A program made the translations under genes and the position numbers. Of a stretch of DNA of 64,000 bases, positions 33,084 to 42,124 are shown piece by piece. This stretch comes from an uncultured Collinsella sp. GTDB lineage: Bacteria; Actinomycetota; Coriobacteriia; Coriobacteriales; Coriobacteriaceae. The notes under the pieces were generated by a model. That model made no database searches and was not told the DNA's origin. It saw nothing but the letters and a program-made list of their open reading frames with translations. The stretch is from NCBI GenBank assembly GCA_900549715.1, contig URPK01000011.1, positions 12,563-76,562 on the forward strand, in the 5' to 3' direction. How positions within the stretch are numbered: position 1 is the first letter of the stretch; each line of letters opens with the position of its first letter.

Positions 33084-33902
33084 TCAGAGAAATCTCGACC
33101 GCAATCGGTCGACAGTAAAGCAAATGATAAAAACGCTTGCTACGTTTATGAGGCAGTCAATTAAAATCGAGATGCATTGACCATTCCCCAACGGGGTCAC
33201 GCCGCAAATCCACATGAGCATCGAGGCTGGAAGCGGAAGCATGGAATTGGCCCCGATCTGTATGTAGATCGCTACGACGTTGACAAGCAACAGCATGCCA
33301 ATCGGACCGAAGCCGGACCCAAAATAGGAAACAACGATTACGCAAGAAACCACGTATGCAAGGCAGGCAGCGGCAGCAAGAATAAGTCGATAGCAAAATA
33401 CATGCAGGTTGAAATACTGCTGAGCATCCGAAACGATTGCGCAGTTAAGACAGTACAAAACGACACTCGACAGGACAAACGCGCCCAAAAGGGCAAAAGA
33501 AGATAGCACCACTCGCGCAACGATAGCGCACACACGCTTCCCTCCCCGAGCCTCCGACAACCCCCACGGTTCCTCGACAAAGCCCGAACTGACAAAGCAC
33601 GGCACAATGCAAGCCGCGATGAACGGAAAGAACAATGCATGGGCCAACGGGGCTACGTTGAACAGCAGACCGCGAAAAACCTCTGCATTGCCAAATAGAA
33701 GGACATCCTCCGCCGATAGCCGAAGCGTCGGGTCTGGGAAAAAACCCAAGAAACTGTTCTCACGGAGGCTACAGAACCACATCGGGAAAGAATTAAGCTG
33801 CAATATCACCATGTACGCATAAATTACCAGGATTAAGGCGTACGCCCATTTGCTCACATGCTTCAATTCTGACTGGAGAAGTCTTTTAATCTGACGAGCC
33901 AT
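33084..33902 (-). CDS. ABC-2-type exporter permease (second)
   Basis: A 272-residue membrane protein with six predicted helices and a large first extracytoplasmic segment (about residues 35-90), similar in layout to the ABC-2 permeases of peptide-antibiotic immunity exporters. The ATG at 33902 has GGGGGGTG upstream and overlaps the end of the preceding permease gene by 40 bases. Base composition is about 48 percent GC, well below the window average. It is the last gene of a three-gene ATPase/permease/permease set. Substrate unknown. Confidence 0.75.
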   Translation of the reverse strand: MARQIKRLLQSELKHVSKWAYALILVIYAYMVILQLNSFPMWFCSLRENSFLGFFPDPTLRLSAEDVLLFGNAEVFRGLLFNVAPLAHALFFPFIAACIVPCFVSSGFVEEPWGLSEARGGKRVCAIVARVVLSSFALLGAFVLSSVVLYCLNCAIVSDAQQYFNLHVFCYRLILAAAACLAYVVSCVIVVSYFGSGFGPIGMLLLVNVVAIYIQIGANSMLPLPASMLMWICGVTPLGNGQCISILIDCLINVASVFIICFTVDRLRSRFL

Positions 33903-34711
33903 TGAGCACACCCCCCAGCGCGAAAGCTCAAGAGAGCGTAAATCAATACCGATAGACAGCTGGCTGCCACGCCATATCCCAGAAGCGTCAGCTGCCCCAT
34001 ATCGCTATACCCAAGGGCACATCCGACTCCAAGGTACGGCCCCGGAAGGAAGAAGATCCATCGCAAGGATGGTATAGGTGCCTGAAGGAAGGCTCCGTAG
34101 AGCGTCAAGCTCATGACAAATCCAACTATCACCACGGCCCCGCTCAATACAGCGCTGCCCGTTATCCGATAGATGGTCACCGTCTCCAGCGCAACCGATA
34201 TCACCAATACGGCGTTGACTACCATTGCAGGCAAAAATACAGTTAGTATGTTGTGCGAGTAGTTATGCCCTCCACGTATTATGGCTATTGCAAAAAGAAG
34301 AAGGCAAAGCGCGCTATACGCTGCGCCAATTATTAAAGCAGACGAAAATGCATGGGCTAGAGCCCCATAAAAGCGGTTGAGACCTCTTGCCGAAGAAATT
34401 CGGTGCCCCTCTTTATAGCCATGCTCCTGTAAAAGCACCAAACAAACGATGAGTGGAACGAACAGGGATGTACCGGCAAAAGCGCTGCGCGCAAGGGACT
34501 CATCAGGCGCAGAAGGATCGATTGCATTCCAGAGGAAACCAATATCCTCCCCACAAACGCCATAGCCAAAGACGAGCAACGTTGTTCCGTTTTTTAGAAA
34601 GATGCCGAAGAGAAGGCCGAACGCCAACATAAGCGCAAGACCAAACTTCGCCGGAAATATCCTGTGCAAACGCATCATATCTGCCTTTATGGGATGGATC
34701 GCCCGCTTCAT
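33863..34711 (-). CDS. ABC-2-type exporter permease (first)
   Basis: A 282-residue protein with six membrane helices, starting with a short basic cytoplasmic segment and the helix LALMLAFGLLFGIFL. It overlaps the ATPase gene by four bases and the second permease by about 40, so the three are translationally coupled. Two different permeases and one ATPase is the arrangement of LanEFG/BcrAB-like exporters, which remove antimicrobial peptides from the membrane. No bacteriocin gene or two-component system lies beside it, so this role is inference. Confidence 0.75.
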   Translation of the reverse strand: MKRAIHPIKADMMRLHRIFPAKFGLALMLAFGLLFGIFLKNGTTLLVFGYGVCGEDIGFLWNAIDPSAPDESLARSAFAGTSLFVPLIVCLVLLQEHGYKEGHRISSARGLNRFYGALAHAFSSALIIGAAYSALCLLLFAIAIIRGGHNYSHNILTVFLPAMVVNAVLVISVALETVTIYRITGSAVLSGAVVIVGFVMSLTLYGAFLQAPIPSLRWIFFLPGPYLGVGCALGYSDMGQLTLLGYGVAASCLSVLIYALLSFRAGGCAQWLVRLKDFSSQN

Positions 34712-35469
34712 AGCGAGACCGCCTTCATCAAGCGCCTGTAATACTCTTTTAGGGATGGCGCCTCATCCCTTATGACGTCCATCGATTCCTTTTTTAGCAG
34801 TTCACCGTCATGAAGAAACAGGCAGCTTGTTGCAACCGATGCCAGCTCATCCAAGTCGTGGCTAGAGATAAGCATGGTTTTGCCCTGCTCCCGATTCAAT
34901 CGACCGATAAGGGCCCATATACTCTCGATGCCCAACGGATCCAATCCATTTGCCGGCTCATCGAAAATTAGTACGTCGGTGTCGCCCAATAAAGCCGTAG
35001 CTATATCCAGTCGCCGTTTCATTCCCAGAGAAAAACTGCTCACGCTCTTTTTCTCATCGACGTCCAGCCCGACCAGGCCCAAGACGCGAGGAATCTCACG
35101 TTTCTCATCGAGCCCCCATTCCGCACATCGGATCCGAAGATTCTCAGCCGCACTGAGAGATTGGTATGCTCCGCAAGAATCTGGCACATAGCCGACACGC
35201 GTCCGCATCAGGCTCAGCTCTTTTTTCGACTTGCCTCCAAAGAGCTCCACGCTCCCCGACGATGGCTCACAGAGGCCCAGCACTATTTTAATAAGCGTGC
35301 TTTTGCCCGCCCCGTTTGCACCAACAAGGGCGCAAAGCTCAGACTGATCCACCTCGAAGGAAACGTCATGCAAAACGCGCCGTTTCCCGTAGCGCTTTGA
35401 CACCCTTGATAGCCTTATCGTTGATGCGTTCATTGGCCTCCCGTTCCGCTTGATAGCAAAACCGCTCAT
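34708..35469 (-). CDS. ABC-2-type exporter ATP-binding protein
   Basis: A 253-residue ATPase. Walker A is GANGAGKST, the Q-loop lies in VGYVPDSCGAYQSLS, the signature is degenerate (SSFSLGMKRRLDIATALL, LSGGQ to FSLGM as in the drug/bacitracin group), Walker B is DVLIFDEP and the H-loop is ISSHDLDEL. The first ATG (35469) has AAGGAAC five bases before it; a second at 35433 follows GGGAGG but too closely. FSLGM-type ATPases typify peptide-antibiotic exporters. It is first in the operon and about 140 bases downstream of a divergent-looking AT-rich gap beyond the XRE regulator gene. Confidence 0.85.
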   Translation of the reverse strand: MSGFAIKRNGRPMNASTIRLSRVSKRYGKRRVLHDVSFEVDQSELCALVGANGAGKSTLIKIVLGLCEPSSGSVELFGGKSKKELSLMRTRVGYVPDSCGAYQSLSAAENLRIRCAEWGLDEKREIPRVLGLVGLDVDEKKSVSSFSLGMKRRLDIATALLGDTDVLIFDEPANGLDPLGIESIWALIGRLNREQGKTMLISSHDLDELASVATSCLFLHDGELLKKESMDVIRDEAPSLKEYYRRLMKAVSL

Positions 35470-35613
35470 ATCGTTCCTTCTTTACTTTATCGTTTTCCAT
35501 AGTTGTTATTGTTTTTCGATAACTCATATTTGTCAAGATAATCTAAAAGAAAGAACCCGTGTTAGACACGGGTCCCTTCACGCTGATATTTCGTTTTAGT
35601 TGTTCGCCTTAAG

Positions 35614-35943
35614 CTACTCGTCGCTCAAATCGACAGCAAAGACTGATGTCGGAAGCGACGCCTCGTTGCCTCCGCCGTCCCGCATCTGCCTCACAACGTT
35701 TTTTGCACGCTCGACAATAAGCTCCTCAAGCTCTTTCTCGCTCACGCGCTGAATAATATCTCCCGGTTGACAATCAAGCTCATCACAGATATCGAGGAGC
35801 GTCTTTAGGCGAATAGCTTTTATCTTTCCGTTTCTAAGCTTTGAAATATTAGCCGGAGTATGCCCCGTCGCTCGAATCAGATCAGCACTGGTCTTTCCGG
35901 TCTTAAGCAGCTGCGTCTCAAGCTCGATGATGAGATAGCTCAT
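35614..35943 (-). CDS. XRE-type regulator (YozG-like)
   Basis: A 109-residue protein. The HTH region is KTSADLIRATGHTPANISKL followed by RNGKIKAIRLKTLLDICDEL and CQPGDII, a Cro/C1 (HTH_26-like) domain. The tail of about 35 residues is acidic. It follows the DUF2975 gene by eight bases, with GGAGGAAAC as its ribosome site. The pair DUF2975 plus small XRE is known from Bacillus YoaS/YozG and many Firmicutes. It may control itself and possibly the ABC exporter downstream on the same strand, about 145 bases away. Confidence 0.85.
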   Translation of the reverse strand: MSYLIIELETQLLKTGKTSADLIRATGHTPANISKLRNGKIKAIRLKTLLDICDELDCQPGDIIQRVSEKELEELIVERAKNVVRQMRDGGGNEASLPTSVFAVDLSDE

Positions 35944-35951
35944 GTTTCCTC

Positions 35952-36512
35952 CTACACAAGCTCGTCAGACTGCTCTTGGAGCAGCGAGGCATAACTCCAG
36001 ATCGCCGAGATAAACAAACAGACAACTGCGCCGATAAACGACCCCGCATCAAAGGTAGCGCCTTGGCAAATCTCGATAACGAAGGAATGAGGCACAATGT
36101 AAAGCTCCAGTCCGCCAATGGTGAGATTGACCGATCCATAGGCACCAACAAGCGAAACCGCGGCGTTAACAGCAAAGGCAAGCGCGAGAACACGGATAAG
36201 CCGCACATGCGCCTTGGTAAAGGGCGAGACGCCCCGAGAGATGTTATGGCTGATTCCGCACAAAACGACAAGCGAAACACCCACGACGAGTGCCAGGCAC
36301 AGCCCGCTTGGGATAACGATGCTCCCGCCATCGAAAAGCGTCACGACACCGAAAGAATCGACAGAAACAACGTTTGCAACCGCATACCAGATCACGTAAA
36401 CAACCAACGCGGCAAAAGCGACGAGCATCCCTGCAAAAACGGCTGCCATGCAAAAACCAAGCTTCCTGATATTTTCGCCCGCCTTGGCCATACGCTGAAC
36501 GCTGTTGGACAT
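35952..36512 (-). CDS. DUF2975 membrane protein (YoaS-like)
   Basis: A 186-residue protein with four membrane helices (about residues 15-40, 65-90, 105-125 and 150-175), matching DUF2975. Function is unknown; it is nearly always encoded with a small XRE regulator, as here, suggesting that the membrane protein senses a signal and modulates the regulator. The ATG at 36512 follows GAGGGTGAG. GC content is near 50 percent, in line with the following ABC genes, so the whole 33.1-36.5 kb block may have arrived together. Confidence 0.75.
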   Translation of the reverse strand: MSNSVQRMAKAGENIRKLGFCMAAVFAGMLVAFAALVVYVIWYAVANVVSVDSFGVVTLFDGGSIVIPSGLCLALVVGVSLVVLCGISHNISRGVSPFTKAHVRLIRVLALAFAVNAAVSLVGAYGSVNLTIGGLELYIVPHSFVIEICQGATFDAGSFIGAVVCLFISAIWSYASLLQEQSDELV

Positions 36513-36651
36513 ACACTCACCCTCATCGACTCTATCGTTATTCGAACAGTTTATCGAACAACGATATGGATTGCATGCGGAAAGCCCCGCCAGTGCGCAT
36601 GGGCCATTCACTAATCAGAAGGGGTGAGAGTGGATTTTTGGACATGTATCG

Positions 36652-36720
36652 AACGAGAGTGGACAATCTCCCACTTTGAGGCCGCCACCGGGCCTAAAAC
36701 GGGAGATTATCAACTCTCAT
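36652..36720. repeat. Fold-back with GAGAGT...AATCTCCC arms
   Basis: GAGAGTGGACAATCTCCC and the complement of GAGAGTTGATAATCTCCC (16 of 18 matching) enclose a loop with a nested GGCC/GGCC pair. It lies just beyond the stop codon of the HPt gene (36743) and may be its 3' hairpin. Confidence 0.55.
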
Positions 36721-36742
36721 AGTCATCAAAGCTCGCGAGCTC

Positions 36743-37099
36743 TTACTCGGCCGCCTCGCGCAAGGCCGACATCGTTGCCGCATATTGCTGCTGCAGCGCA
36801 TGCATTCCCTCGCGAGCGCCGTCAACGGCATCGGCGCCGCGCAGCGCTTCGGTCACCACAACCGCCGGCTCGTACAGATTATCGAATCCCAGGTTCTGGC
36901 TCACGCCCTTGAGCGTGTGCGCTGCCATAAACGCACCTTCGGCGTCTCCTGCCGCCATGGCGGCCTCCAGCTTGCCCATGCTCTCGTCATCCAAAAACTT
37001 GAGGGCAAAGCGGGCAAGCATCTCATCGCCCATCAGCCGAGCGCAAGCGTCATCATAATTGACACCGATCTTCTCATACGCCTCACGCATGGAAATCAT
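36743..37099 (-). CDS. HPt-domain phosphotransfer protein
   Basis: A 118-residue single-domain histidine phosphotransfer protein. The phosphorylatable histidine is in AAHTLKGVSQNLGF, a near-perfect HPt motif, within a four-helix bundle. It lies 24 bases after the stop of the GGDEF-REC-HD-GYP gene with its own AAAGGAG site, so the two are cotranscribed and the receiver domain there is the obvious partner. No hybrid histidine kinase is in the window, so the phosphate source must be elsewhere. Confidence 0.9.
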   Translation of the reverse strand: MISMREAYEKIGVNYDDACARLMGDEMLARFALKFLDDESMGKLEAAMAAGDAEGAFMAAHTLKGVSQNLGFDNLYEPAVVVTEALRGADAVDGAREGMHALQQQYAATMSALREAAE

Positions 37100-37122
37100 G
37101 GATTAAAACTCCTTTGGTCAAA

Positions 37123-39003
37123 CTAAATCGTGGGAAACGCAACGACGTCGGCGGGGCGTGCCAACGTCTCGGCAATTTGGTCTTGCACCTCGAGCAGGCA
37201 ATCGAGCAGCAGCGGGTTAAAGGTGCCGCACTTACCGTCCAGGATCATCTGGATCGCCTCCTTGTGCGGGATAGCGTCCTTGTACACACGCACACTCGTC
37301 AGAGCATCGTACACGTCAGCCACCGAAACCACCTGCGCGGCGATGGGGATATCGTCGCCCTTGAGGCCATCGGGATAACCCTTGCCGTCCCAGCGCTCGT
37401 GATGCCAACGCGCAATCTGGTACGCATATTCCATAAGCGCATTGCCGGCGTGATGGCTACCCAGCTTAAGCAGCATATCGGCGCCGATCGTGGTATGCGT
37501 CTTCATGATCTCGAACTCCTCGGGCGTAAGGCGCCCGGGCTTGTTGAGGATCGCATCGTCAATCGACATCTTGCCGATATCGTGCAGCGCCGAAGCCAGG
37601 GCGATCGTAGAGCGTTCCTCATTGTCGAGGGAGACCGTGCCGCTACGCTGGACCAGACAGCCAAGCAGCAGCTCGGTCAGCTTCTCGATGTTCGTAACGT
37701 GTCTGCCGCTCTCGCCGTTGCGAAGCTCCATGACGCCGGCCATGATGTCGATGAGCATGCGACTGTTCTTGACGCGCTCGTTGTACTGCTGGGACAGCAG
37801 GTTCGTCAGGCGGCGCTGTTTGGCGTATAGGCGGATGGTGTTGCTTACACGGCGGCGCACGACACGGGAGTCAAACGGGCGGTTGATATAGTCCGAGGCG
37901 CCCAGCTCGTACGCGCGCAGAACCATATCATCGGAATCTTCGCTCGAGATCATGATGACAGGCAGATTGTCGATACCCGATCGGCGCGACAGATCGGCCA
38001 GTACCTCAAAGCCACTTATGCCCGGCATGATAATGTCCAGCAGCACGAGCGACAACTCATCGCCATAGCGGTCGACCATGTCGAGCGCCGCACGACCGTT
38101 ATCGGCCTCGAGGATACAATACTCGTCCTTGAGCATCTCGTTGAGAATGACTCGGTTCATCTCGGAGTCATCGACAATAAGCACCAAAGGCTTTTCGCTT
38201 TGGAAGGCCTCGATGGAATCGGCATCGGTCACGACCGTACCGGCTTTTGCCTTAGCGCGGCTCAGTAACTGGGCAGCGCGGCCAACGCCCTCATCGACCG
38301 TCTCGCCATGAATGCGAACGCCACCAACACATGCCGTCAAGCTCACGTACTCATGGCCCGGAATAATCGTGGAACGAACGGCATCGGACACCTGATGCAG
38401 GCGACGGGTGAAGTCATCGGAGGGAATATTGGGCATGACAACCACAAACTTGTCGCAGCCATAGCGCACAAGCTCGTCAGTCGAACGGATTCCGCTGCGC
38501 ATGGCTGTCGCCACAGCACCGAGCGCAAGGTCGCCGGCATGACGGCCACACGTATCGTTGAAGACCCTAAAATCATCAAGGTCGATCACCGCAACGCCGG
38601 CATTCACGCGGGTGCTACGGAGCTTTTCCTCGTAATATCGGCGATTGCGCACATTCGTCAGCACGTCGGTGTAGACAAGGTCCTCTTCTGCGGCCTCTTG
38701 CTCATCGATCGGACGCACCATCAGCAAGACGTGAGGCTCGCCCTCGACCTTCAAAGGGCGTAGACGGGCGCGGTACTCAGTGCCATCATTGAGCAGTTGC
38801 TCCGACACCTCATCGGAGTCTGCCAAAGCCTCAAGACTTGACTGACGCAGACAAGGACACCGATCACCGGCGAGCAGGCAGTTAGGCTCACTCTTAATCT
38901 GATCGGCCGACAGCAAACGCACCACGGGGTAGGTCTTCGCGACACGGGCGACCTCGGCGGCAGCCTCCTCGTCGGTTAGATTGACCTCGTGATTATTGAG
39001 CAT
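37123..39003 (-). CDS. GGDEF (degenerate)-REC-HD-GYP signalling protein
   Basis: A 626-residue cytoplasmic protein. Residues 1-115 form an unidentified, PAS-like sensory part with several cysteines. A GGDEF-like domain follows (about 120-250) whose active-site loop reads YGCDKFVVV instead of GGDEF, so cyclase activity is unlikely. A receiver domain spans about 272-390 (LVLIVDDSEMNR; phosphorylatable aspartate in LVLLDIIMPG). A complete HD-GYP phosphodiesterase covers about 415-620 (SALHDIGKMSIDD; HHERWDGKGYPDGL). Net function is probably phosphorylation-controlled breakdown of cyclic di-GMP, with the GGDEF-like domain as an allosteric GTP or c-di-GMP sensor. The domain order is unusual. AAAGGG precedes the ATG; the HPt gene follows. 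Confidence 0.9.
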   Translation of the reverse strand: MLNNHEVNLTDEEAAAEVARVAKTYPVVRLLSADQIKSEPNCLLAGDRCPCLRQSSLEALADSDEVSEQLLNDGTEYRARLRPLKVEGEPHVLLMVRPIDEQEAAEEDLVYTDVLTNVRNRRYYEEKLRSTRVNAGVAVIDLDDFRVFNDTCGRHAGDLALGAVATAMRSGIRSTDELVRYGCDKFVVVMPNIPSDDFTRRLHQVSDAVRSTIIPGHEYVSLTACVGGVRIHGETVDEGVGRAAQLLSRAKAKAGTVVTDADSIEAFQSEKPLVLIVDDSEMNRVILNEMLKDEYCILEADNGRAALDMVDRYGDELSLVLLDIIMPGISGFEVLADLSRRSGIDNLPVIMISSEDSDDMVLRAYELGASDYINRPFDSRVVRRRVSNTIRLYAKQRRLTNLLSQQYNERVKNSRMLIDIMAGVMELRNGESGRHVTNIEKLTELLLGCLVQRSGTVSLDNEERSTIALASALHDIGKMSIDDAILNKPGRLTPEEFEIMKTHTTIGADMLLKLGSHHAGNALMEYAYQIARWHHERWDGKGYPDGLKGDDIPIAAQVVSVADVYDALTSVRVYKDAIPHKEAIQMILDGKCGTFNPLLLDCLLEVQDQIAETLARPADVVAFPTI

Positions 39004-39214
39004 ATGGGGCCCTTTCGATAGTTTCGCATGGTAGCGGTGGGTTCCAAATGTTACAAGGGTAACACCTTGCCGATGCAGGTAAGCACGTGAATGCTGTTAC
39101 ATTTTTATGAGTTGGCAGGCGGCGCGATTGAAGCCGCAGACGTGAGGTTTTGAGCACATTTGTTAACACGGCCGAAACATTTGCGAGTGAAGACTGTTTT
39201 GATTTTTACGGCTG

Positions 39215-40012
39215 CTAGAGCTCCAGGATGCTACGGACAGTCTGGGCAGCCGCTGCCGGGCGATCGCGCAGGCCGTTGTGCGCGCCCGGGATTGTCACGA
39301 GGGGGCAATCGAGATATTCGGCAGCCGCTCGCGTACCAGCCTCGCGGGATGTGCCAATCGAGAGCTCGCCCAGGAGCACGGCGGCCACCGTTTTTGACGC
39401 GCGAACGCTATCCCAATCGGGAACGCAGGTCATAGCAATCCCGTATTCGTTTGCCATGAAACTGCGGCCGTTGCGCAGGGCATGTTTGGCTTCCGCTTCG
39501 GTCGTTCCAGGAGCCTCGGGGTCCAAGTCGCCGAGGGCTCCCAAGAAAAGCCGGAGCGCCCTTGAAACCTTTCCCGCCGCAATCATATCGAGCAAAACCG
39601 GAGCTGCGCCCATACCGACGCCTTTGTCCGACACAGCCGGCTCATGCAGAATCGCACGGGCAACGAGATGGGGTTCGGTGCGAAGAAGCTCCAGCGCCAC
39701 CAACGTACCGGCGCTATGCGCAAGCACATTTGCCGGAGCGCCAACGTGTTCGATCACGGCTTGCAGGTCGGCGGCCTGAGCGGCAAGATCATAGCTGCCG
39801 TCTGCCGCATCGCTGCTGCCACCGCAGCCGCGGCGGTCGTAGGCAATTACGCGGTAGTTGCGGCTGAGCTCACAAGCGATACCGTCAAAAAATGTGCCGT
39901 CGACACAAGCGCCGTGCACGCACACCAAGGCAGGAGCATCAGGCGACACATCCGGGCCGACATATTCGCGACAGGCGATCGTGGTGCCCGCATTCTCGAC
40001 CGTAAAATCCAT
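39215..40012 (-). CDS. Alpha/beta hydrolase
   Basis: A 265-residue alpha/beta-fold hydrolase. The oxyanion region is CVHGACVDG, the fold signature is YDRRGCGGS, and the nucleophile serine lies in LAHSAGT, where the usual first glycine of G-x-S-x-G is alanine. The catalytic histidine is in IPGAHNGL near the C-terminus. The substrate is unknown; carboxylesterase or acyl-transfer activity are options. GGGGG precedes the ATG at 40012. It is monocistronic, and 200 bases of AT-richer spacer separate it from the signalling gene's promoter. Confidence 0.8.
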   Translation of the reverse strand: MDFTVENAGTTIACREYVGPDVSPDAPALVCVHGACVDGTFFDGIACELSRNYRVIAYDRRGCGGSSDAADGSYDLAAQAADLQAVIEHVGAPANVLAHSAGTLVALELLRTEPHLVARAILHEPAVSDKGVGMGAAPVLLDMIAAGKVSRALRLFLGALGDLDPEAPGTTEAEAKHALRNGRSFMANEYGIAMTCVPDWDSVRASKTVAAVLLGELSIGTSREAGTRAAAEYLDCPLVTIPGAHNGLRDRPAAAAQTVRSILEL

Positions 40013-40237
40013 GTTGTGCCCCCGTCATCAATGCTCATCCAGTTGCACGTCAGTGCGGTTGGATAGACCCGCATTGCCTTACACCTTGTTAACAGATTAA
40101 CTTTACCCGACCCGAGGCTTTTCATGGCACGGCATCATGAGCGACGTGAAAAAACGAAACTTGTAAAGCAAGAGCCCACACCTTGCTTTGGAGCCGATGC
40201 TATGCTTAGGCACAATTGTCTTGAGGAGCATATGCCT

Positions 40238-41014
40238 ATGTCTACGTTTTTGAATGCCAGCCCCATCTTTGGGCCCGTTCGCAGCCGTCGCCTTGGTCTC
40301 TCGCTCGGCGTCAACATGATGCCGGCCAGCGGCAAAATCTGCACGTTCGACTGCATCTACTGCGAGAACGGCCTCAACGCCGAGCGCCCCTGCCATGAGC
40401 CGTATAACACGGCTGCCGTGGTACTCGAAGCGCTCGAGGCAAAGCTGCGCGAGATGGCAGCCGAGGGCGAGCTCCCCGATGTAATCACCTTCGCAGGCAA
40501 CGGCGAGCCCACCGCCGCACCGGAGTTTCCACGGGCCATCGCCGGCGCCGTCGCACTGCGCGACGAGCTTGCCCCAAACTCCAAGATCGCCGTGCTCTCC
40601 AACGGCACACGCGCCGACCGCCCCGAGGTGCACGACGCGCTCATGATGGTCGACGACAACATTCTTAAGCTCGATACCGTCGACCCGGCGTTTATCCAGC
40701 TGCTCGACCAGCCTGCTGGCCCCTACAACGTCGAACACCAGATCGAGACGTTCGCAAGCTTTGACGGTCACGTTATTATCCAGACGATCTTTTTGACCGG
40801 CGAGTATCAGGGCAAGCTCATCGACAATACCGGCGAGGAGTATGTTGCCCCCTGGCTCGCGGCGCTTGAGCGCATTCGTCCGCAGGAGGCGACCATCTAC
40901 ACGGTCGCGCGCGAGACACCAGTCGCCGGCCTTGCCAAAGCAGCGCCCGAGGTGCTCGACGCCATTGCCGCGCGCGTGCGCGCCCTCGGTATTCCCTGCC
41001 AGGTGAGCTACTAG
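40238..41014 (+). CDS. Radical SAM protein
   Basis: A 258-residue radical S-adenosylmethionine enzyme. The cluster motif is CTFDCIYCENG (CxxxCxxC), and the following TFAGNGEPTAAPEF is the GGE-like SAM-binding motif. The start FGPVRSRRLGLSLGVNMMP plus the cluster matches the COG0731 (wyosine-synthesis-like) group, but in bacteria that group's role is not settled. A GAGGAG site lies nine bases before the ATG at 40238 and only three before the ATG at 40232, so I prefer 40238. No accessory partner is adjacent. Confidence 0.85.
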   Translation: MSTFLNASPIFGPVRSRRLGLSLGVNMMPASGKICTFDCIYCENGLNAERPCHEPYNTAAVVLEALEAKLREMAAEGELPDVITFAGNGEPTAAPEFPRAIAGAVALRDELAPNSKIAVLSNGTRADRPEVHDALMMVDDNILKLDTVDPAFIQLLDQPAGPYNVEHQIETFASFDGHVIIQTIFLTGEYQGKLIDNTGEEYVAPWLAALERIRPQEATIYTVARETPVAGLAKAAPEVLDAIAARVRALGIPCQVSY

Positions 41015-41106
41015 CGCGGCCGCCCGCCAGCAGCTAAATTAGCCCCATCCCAAATGAGCTGGTCTGCGGGTGGGCTATACTAGCTGCGGATGAAAGGAAG
41101 TTAGCC

Positions 41107-41994
41107 ATGTATGACAAAGGACCCGTGCCCGGCCGCAACGACGCTTGCTGGTGCGGCAGCGGCAAGAAATATAAGAAATGCCATAGCGCCTTCGACGAGC
41201 GCCTCGAGCGCCTGTGGGAGGAGGGCTGGGAGGTTCTGCCCCGTACGCTCTACAAGACTCCCGCCGATATCGAGGGCATCAAGCGCTCGGCAGCCATCAA
41301 CGTGGGCGTGCTCGATTATGTGGGCGAGCATATCGCCGCAGGCATGACCACCAACCAGATCGACCAGATGATCTACGACTACACCGTCGAGCACGGTGGC
41401 ACGCCGGCCGACCTCAACTACGAGGGCTACCCCAAGAGCGTGTGCACCTCGATCAATGATGTGGTCTGCCACGGCATTCCCTGCGATACGGACGTGCTGC
41501 ACGAGGGCGACATCATCAACGTGGACTGTTCCACGATCCTAGACGGCTACTTTAGCGACTCGAGCCGCATGTTCTGCATCGGCGAGGTCTCGGCCGAGCG
41601 CCAGCGCCTGGTCGATGTCACCCGCGCCAGCGTGGAAGCGGGTCTGGCGGCCGTCAAGCCATGGCTACCGCTCTCCGTTATGGCCGAGGCTGTGCAAAAG
41701 ACCGTCGAGGACGCCGGCTTTAGCGTGGTGCGTGAGTACGGCGGACACGGCATCGGTAAGGAGTTCCACGAGGACCCGTTTGTGGGCTTTACCACCGAGG
41801 CGCCCGACGTAGACACCATCATGGTGCCAGGCATGGTCTTTACCATCGAGCCCATGGTCAACGCCGGAGCGCCCGATATCAAGATTAGCAAGGGCGACGG
41901 CTGGTGCGTGCGCACCAAGGACGGCAGCGATTCGGCCCAGTGCGAGGTACAGCTCGTGGTGACCGAGGACGGCTACGAGCTGCTGAGCTGGTAG
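41107..41994 (+). CDS. map: Methionine aminopeptidase with N-terminal SEC-C zinc motif
   Basis: The enzyme removes the initiator methionine from nascent proteins. The 295-residue protein carries a SEC-C zinc motif at residues 10-30 (ACWCGSGKKYKKCH) that probably tethers it to the ribosome, as in SecA and in MetAP Ic-type enzymes. The type I catalytic domain follows, with HGIPCDTDVLHEGDIINVDC (metal aspartates), YGGHGIGKEFHEDP (metal histidine) and FTIEPMVN (glutamate). AAAGGAAG precedes the ATG. A strong terminator (42004-42048) follows. Confidence 0.95.
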   Translation: MYDKGPVPGRNDACWCGSGKKYKKCHSAFDERLERLWEEGWEVLPRTLYKTPADIEGIKRSAAINVGVLDYVGEHIAAGMTTNQIDQMIYDYTVEHGGTPADLNYEGYPKSVCTSINDVVCHGIPCDTDVLHEGDIINVDCSTILDGYFSDSSRMFCIGEVSAERQRLVDVTRASVEAGLAAVKPWLPLSVMAEAVQKTVEDAGFSVVREYGGHGIGKEFHEDPFVGFTTEAPDVDTIMVPGMVFTIEPMVNAGAPDIKISKGDGWCVRTKDGSDSAQCEVQLVVTEDGYELLSW

Positions 41995-42003
41995 CCGTGG
42001 ATG

Positions 42004-42048
42004 CGCCGGATGCTGACGGGCACGCCCGTCTTGCATCCGGCGTTTTTG
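42004..42048 (+). terminator. Terminator of map
   Basis: CGCCGGATGC pairs with GCATCCGGCG around a nested ACGGGC/GCCCGT hairpin, followed by TTTTTGTTTG. Confidence 0.9.
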
Positions 42049-42068
42049 TTTGAACGTTTGCCTGATAA

Positions 42069-42106
42069 AACCTGCCAAAATAAACCTGTCCCTTTTTTGG
42101 CAGGTT
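42069..42106. repeat. GGGACAG-loop hairpin (stem AACCTGCCAAAA)
   Basis: A 12-bp perfect stem with the loop TAAACCTGTCCCTT, inverted relative to the copy at 2374. It lies between the map terminator and the GTG start of the dehydrogenase, 19 bases before that start. Confidence 0.8.
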
Positions 42107-42124
42107 GAGCGGAGAGGACTGCCT

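Noticed and set aside
42050..42124. Upstream ATG start of the D-2-hydroxyacid dehydrogenase
   Set aside because: The extra 25 codons are encoded by the map terminator tail and a repeat hairpin, and GTG 42125 has a proper ribosome site.
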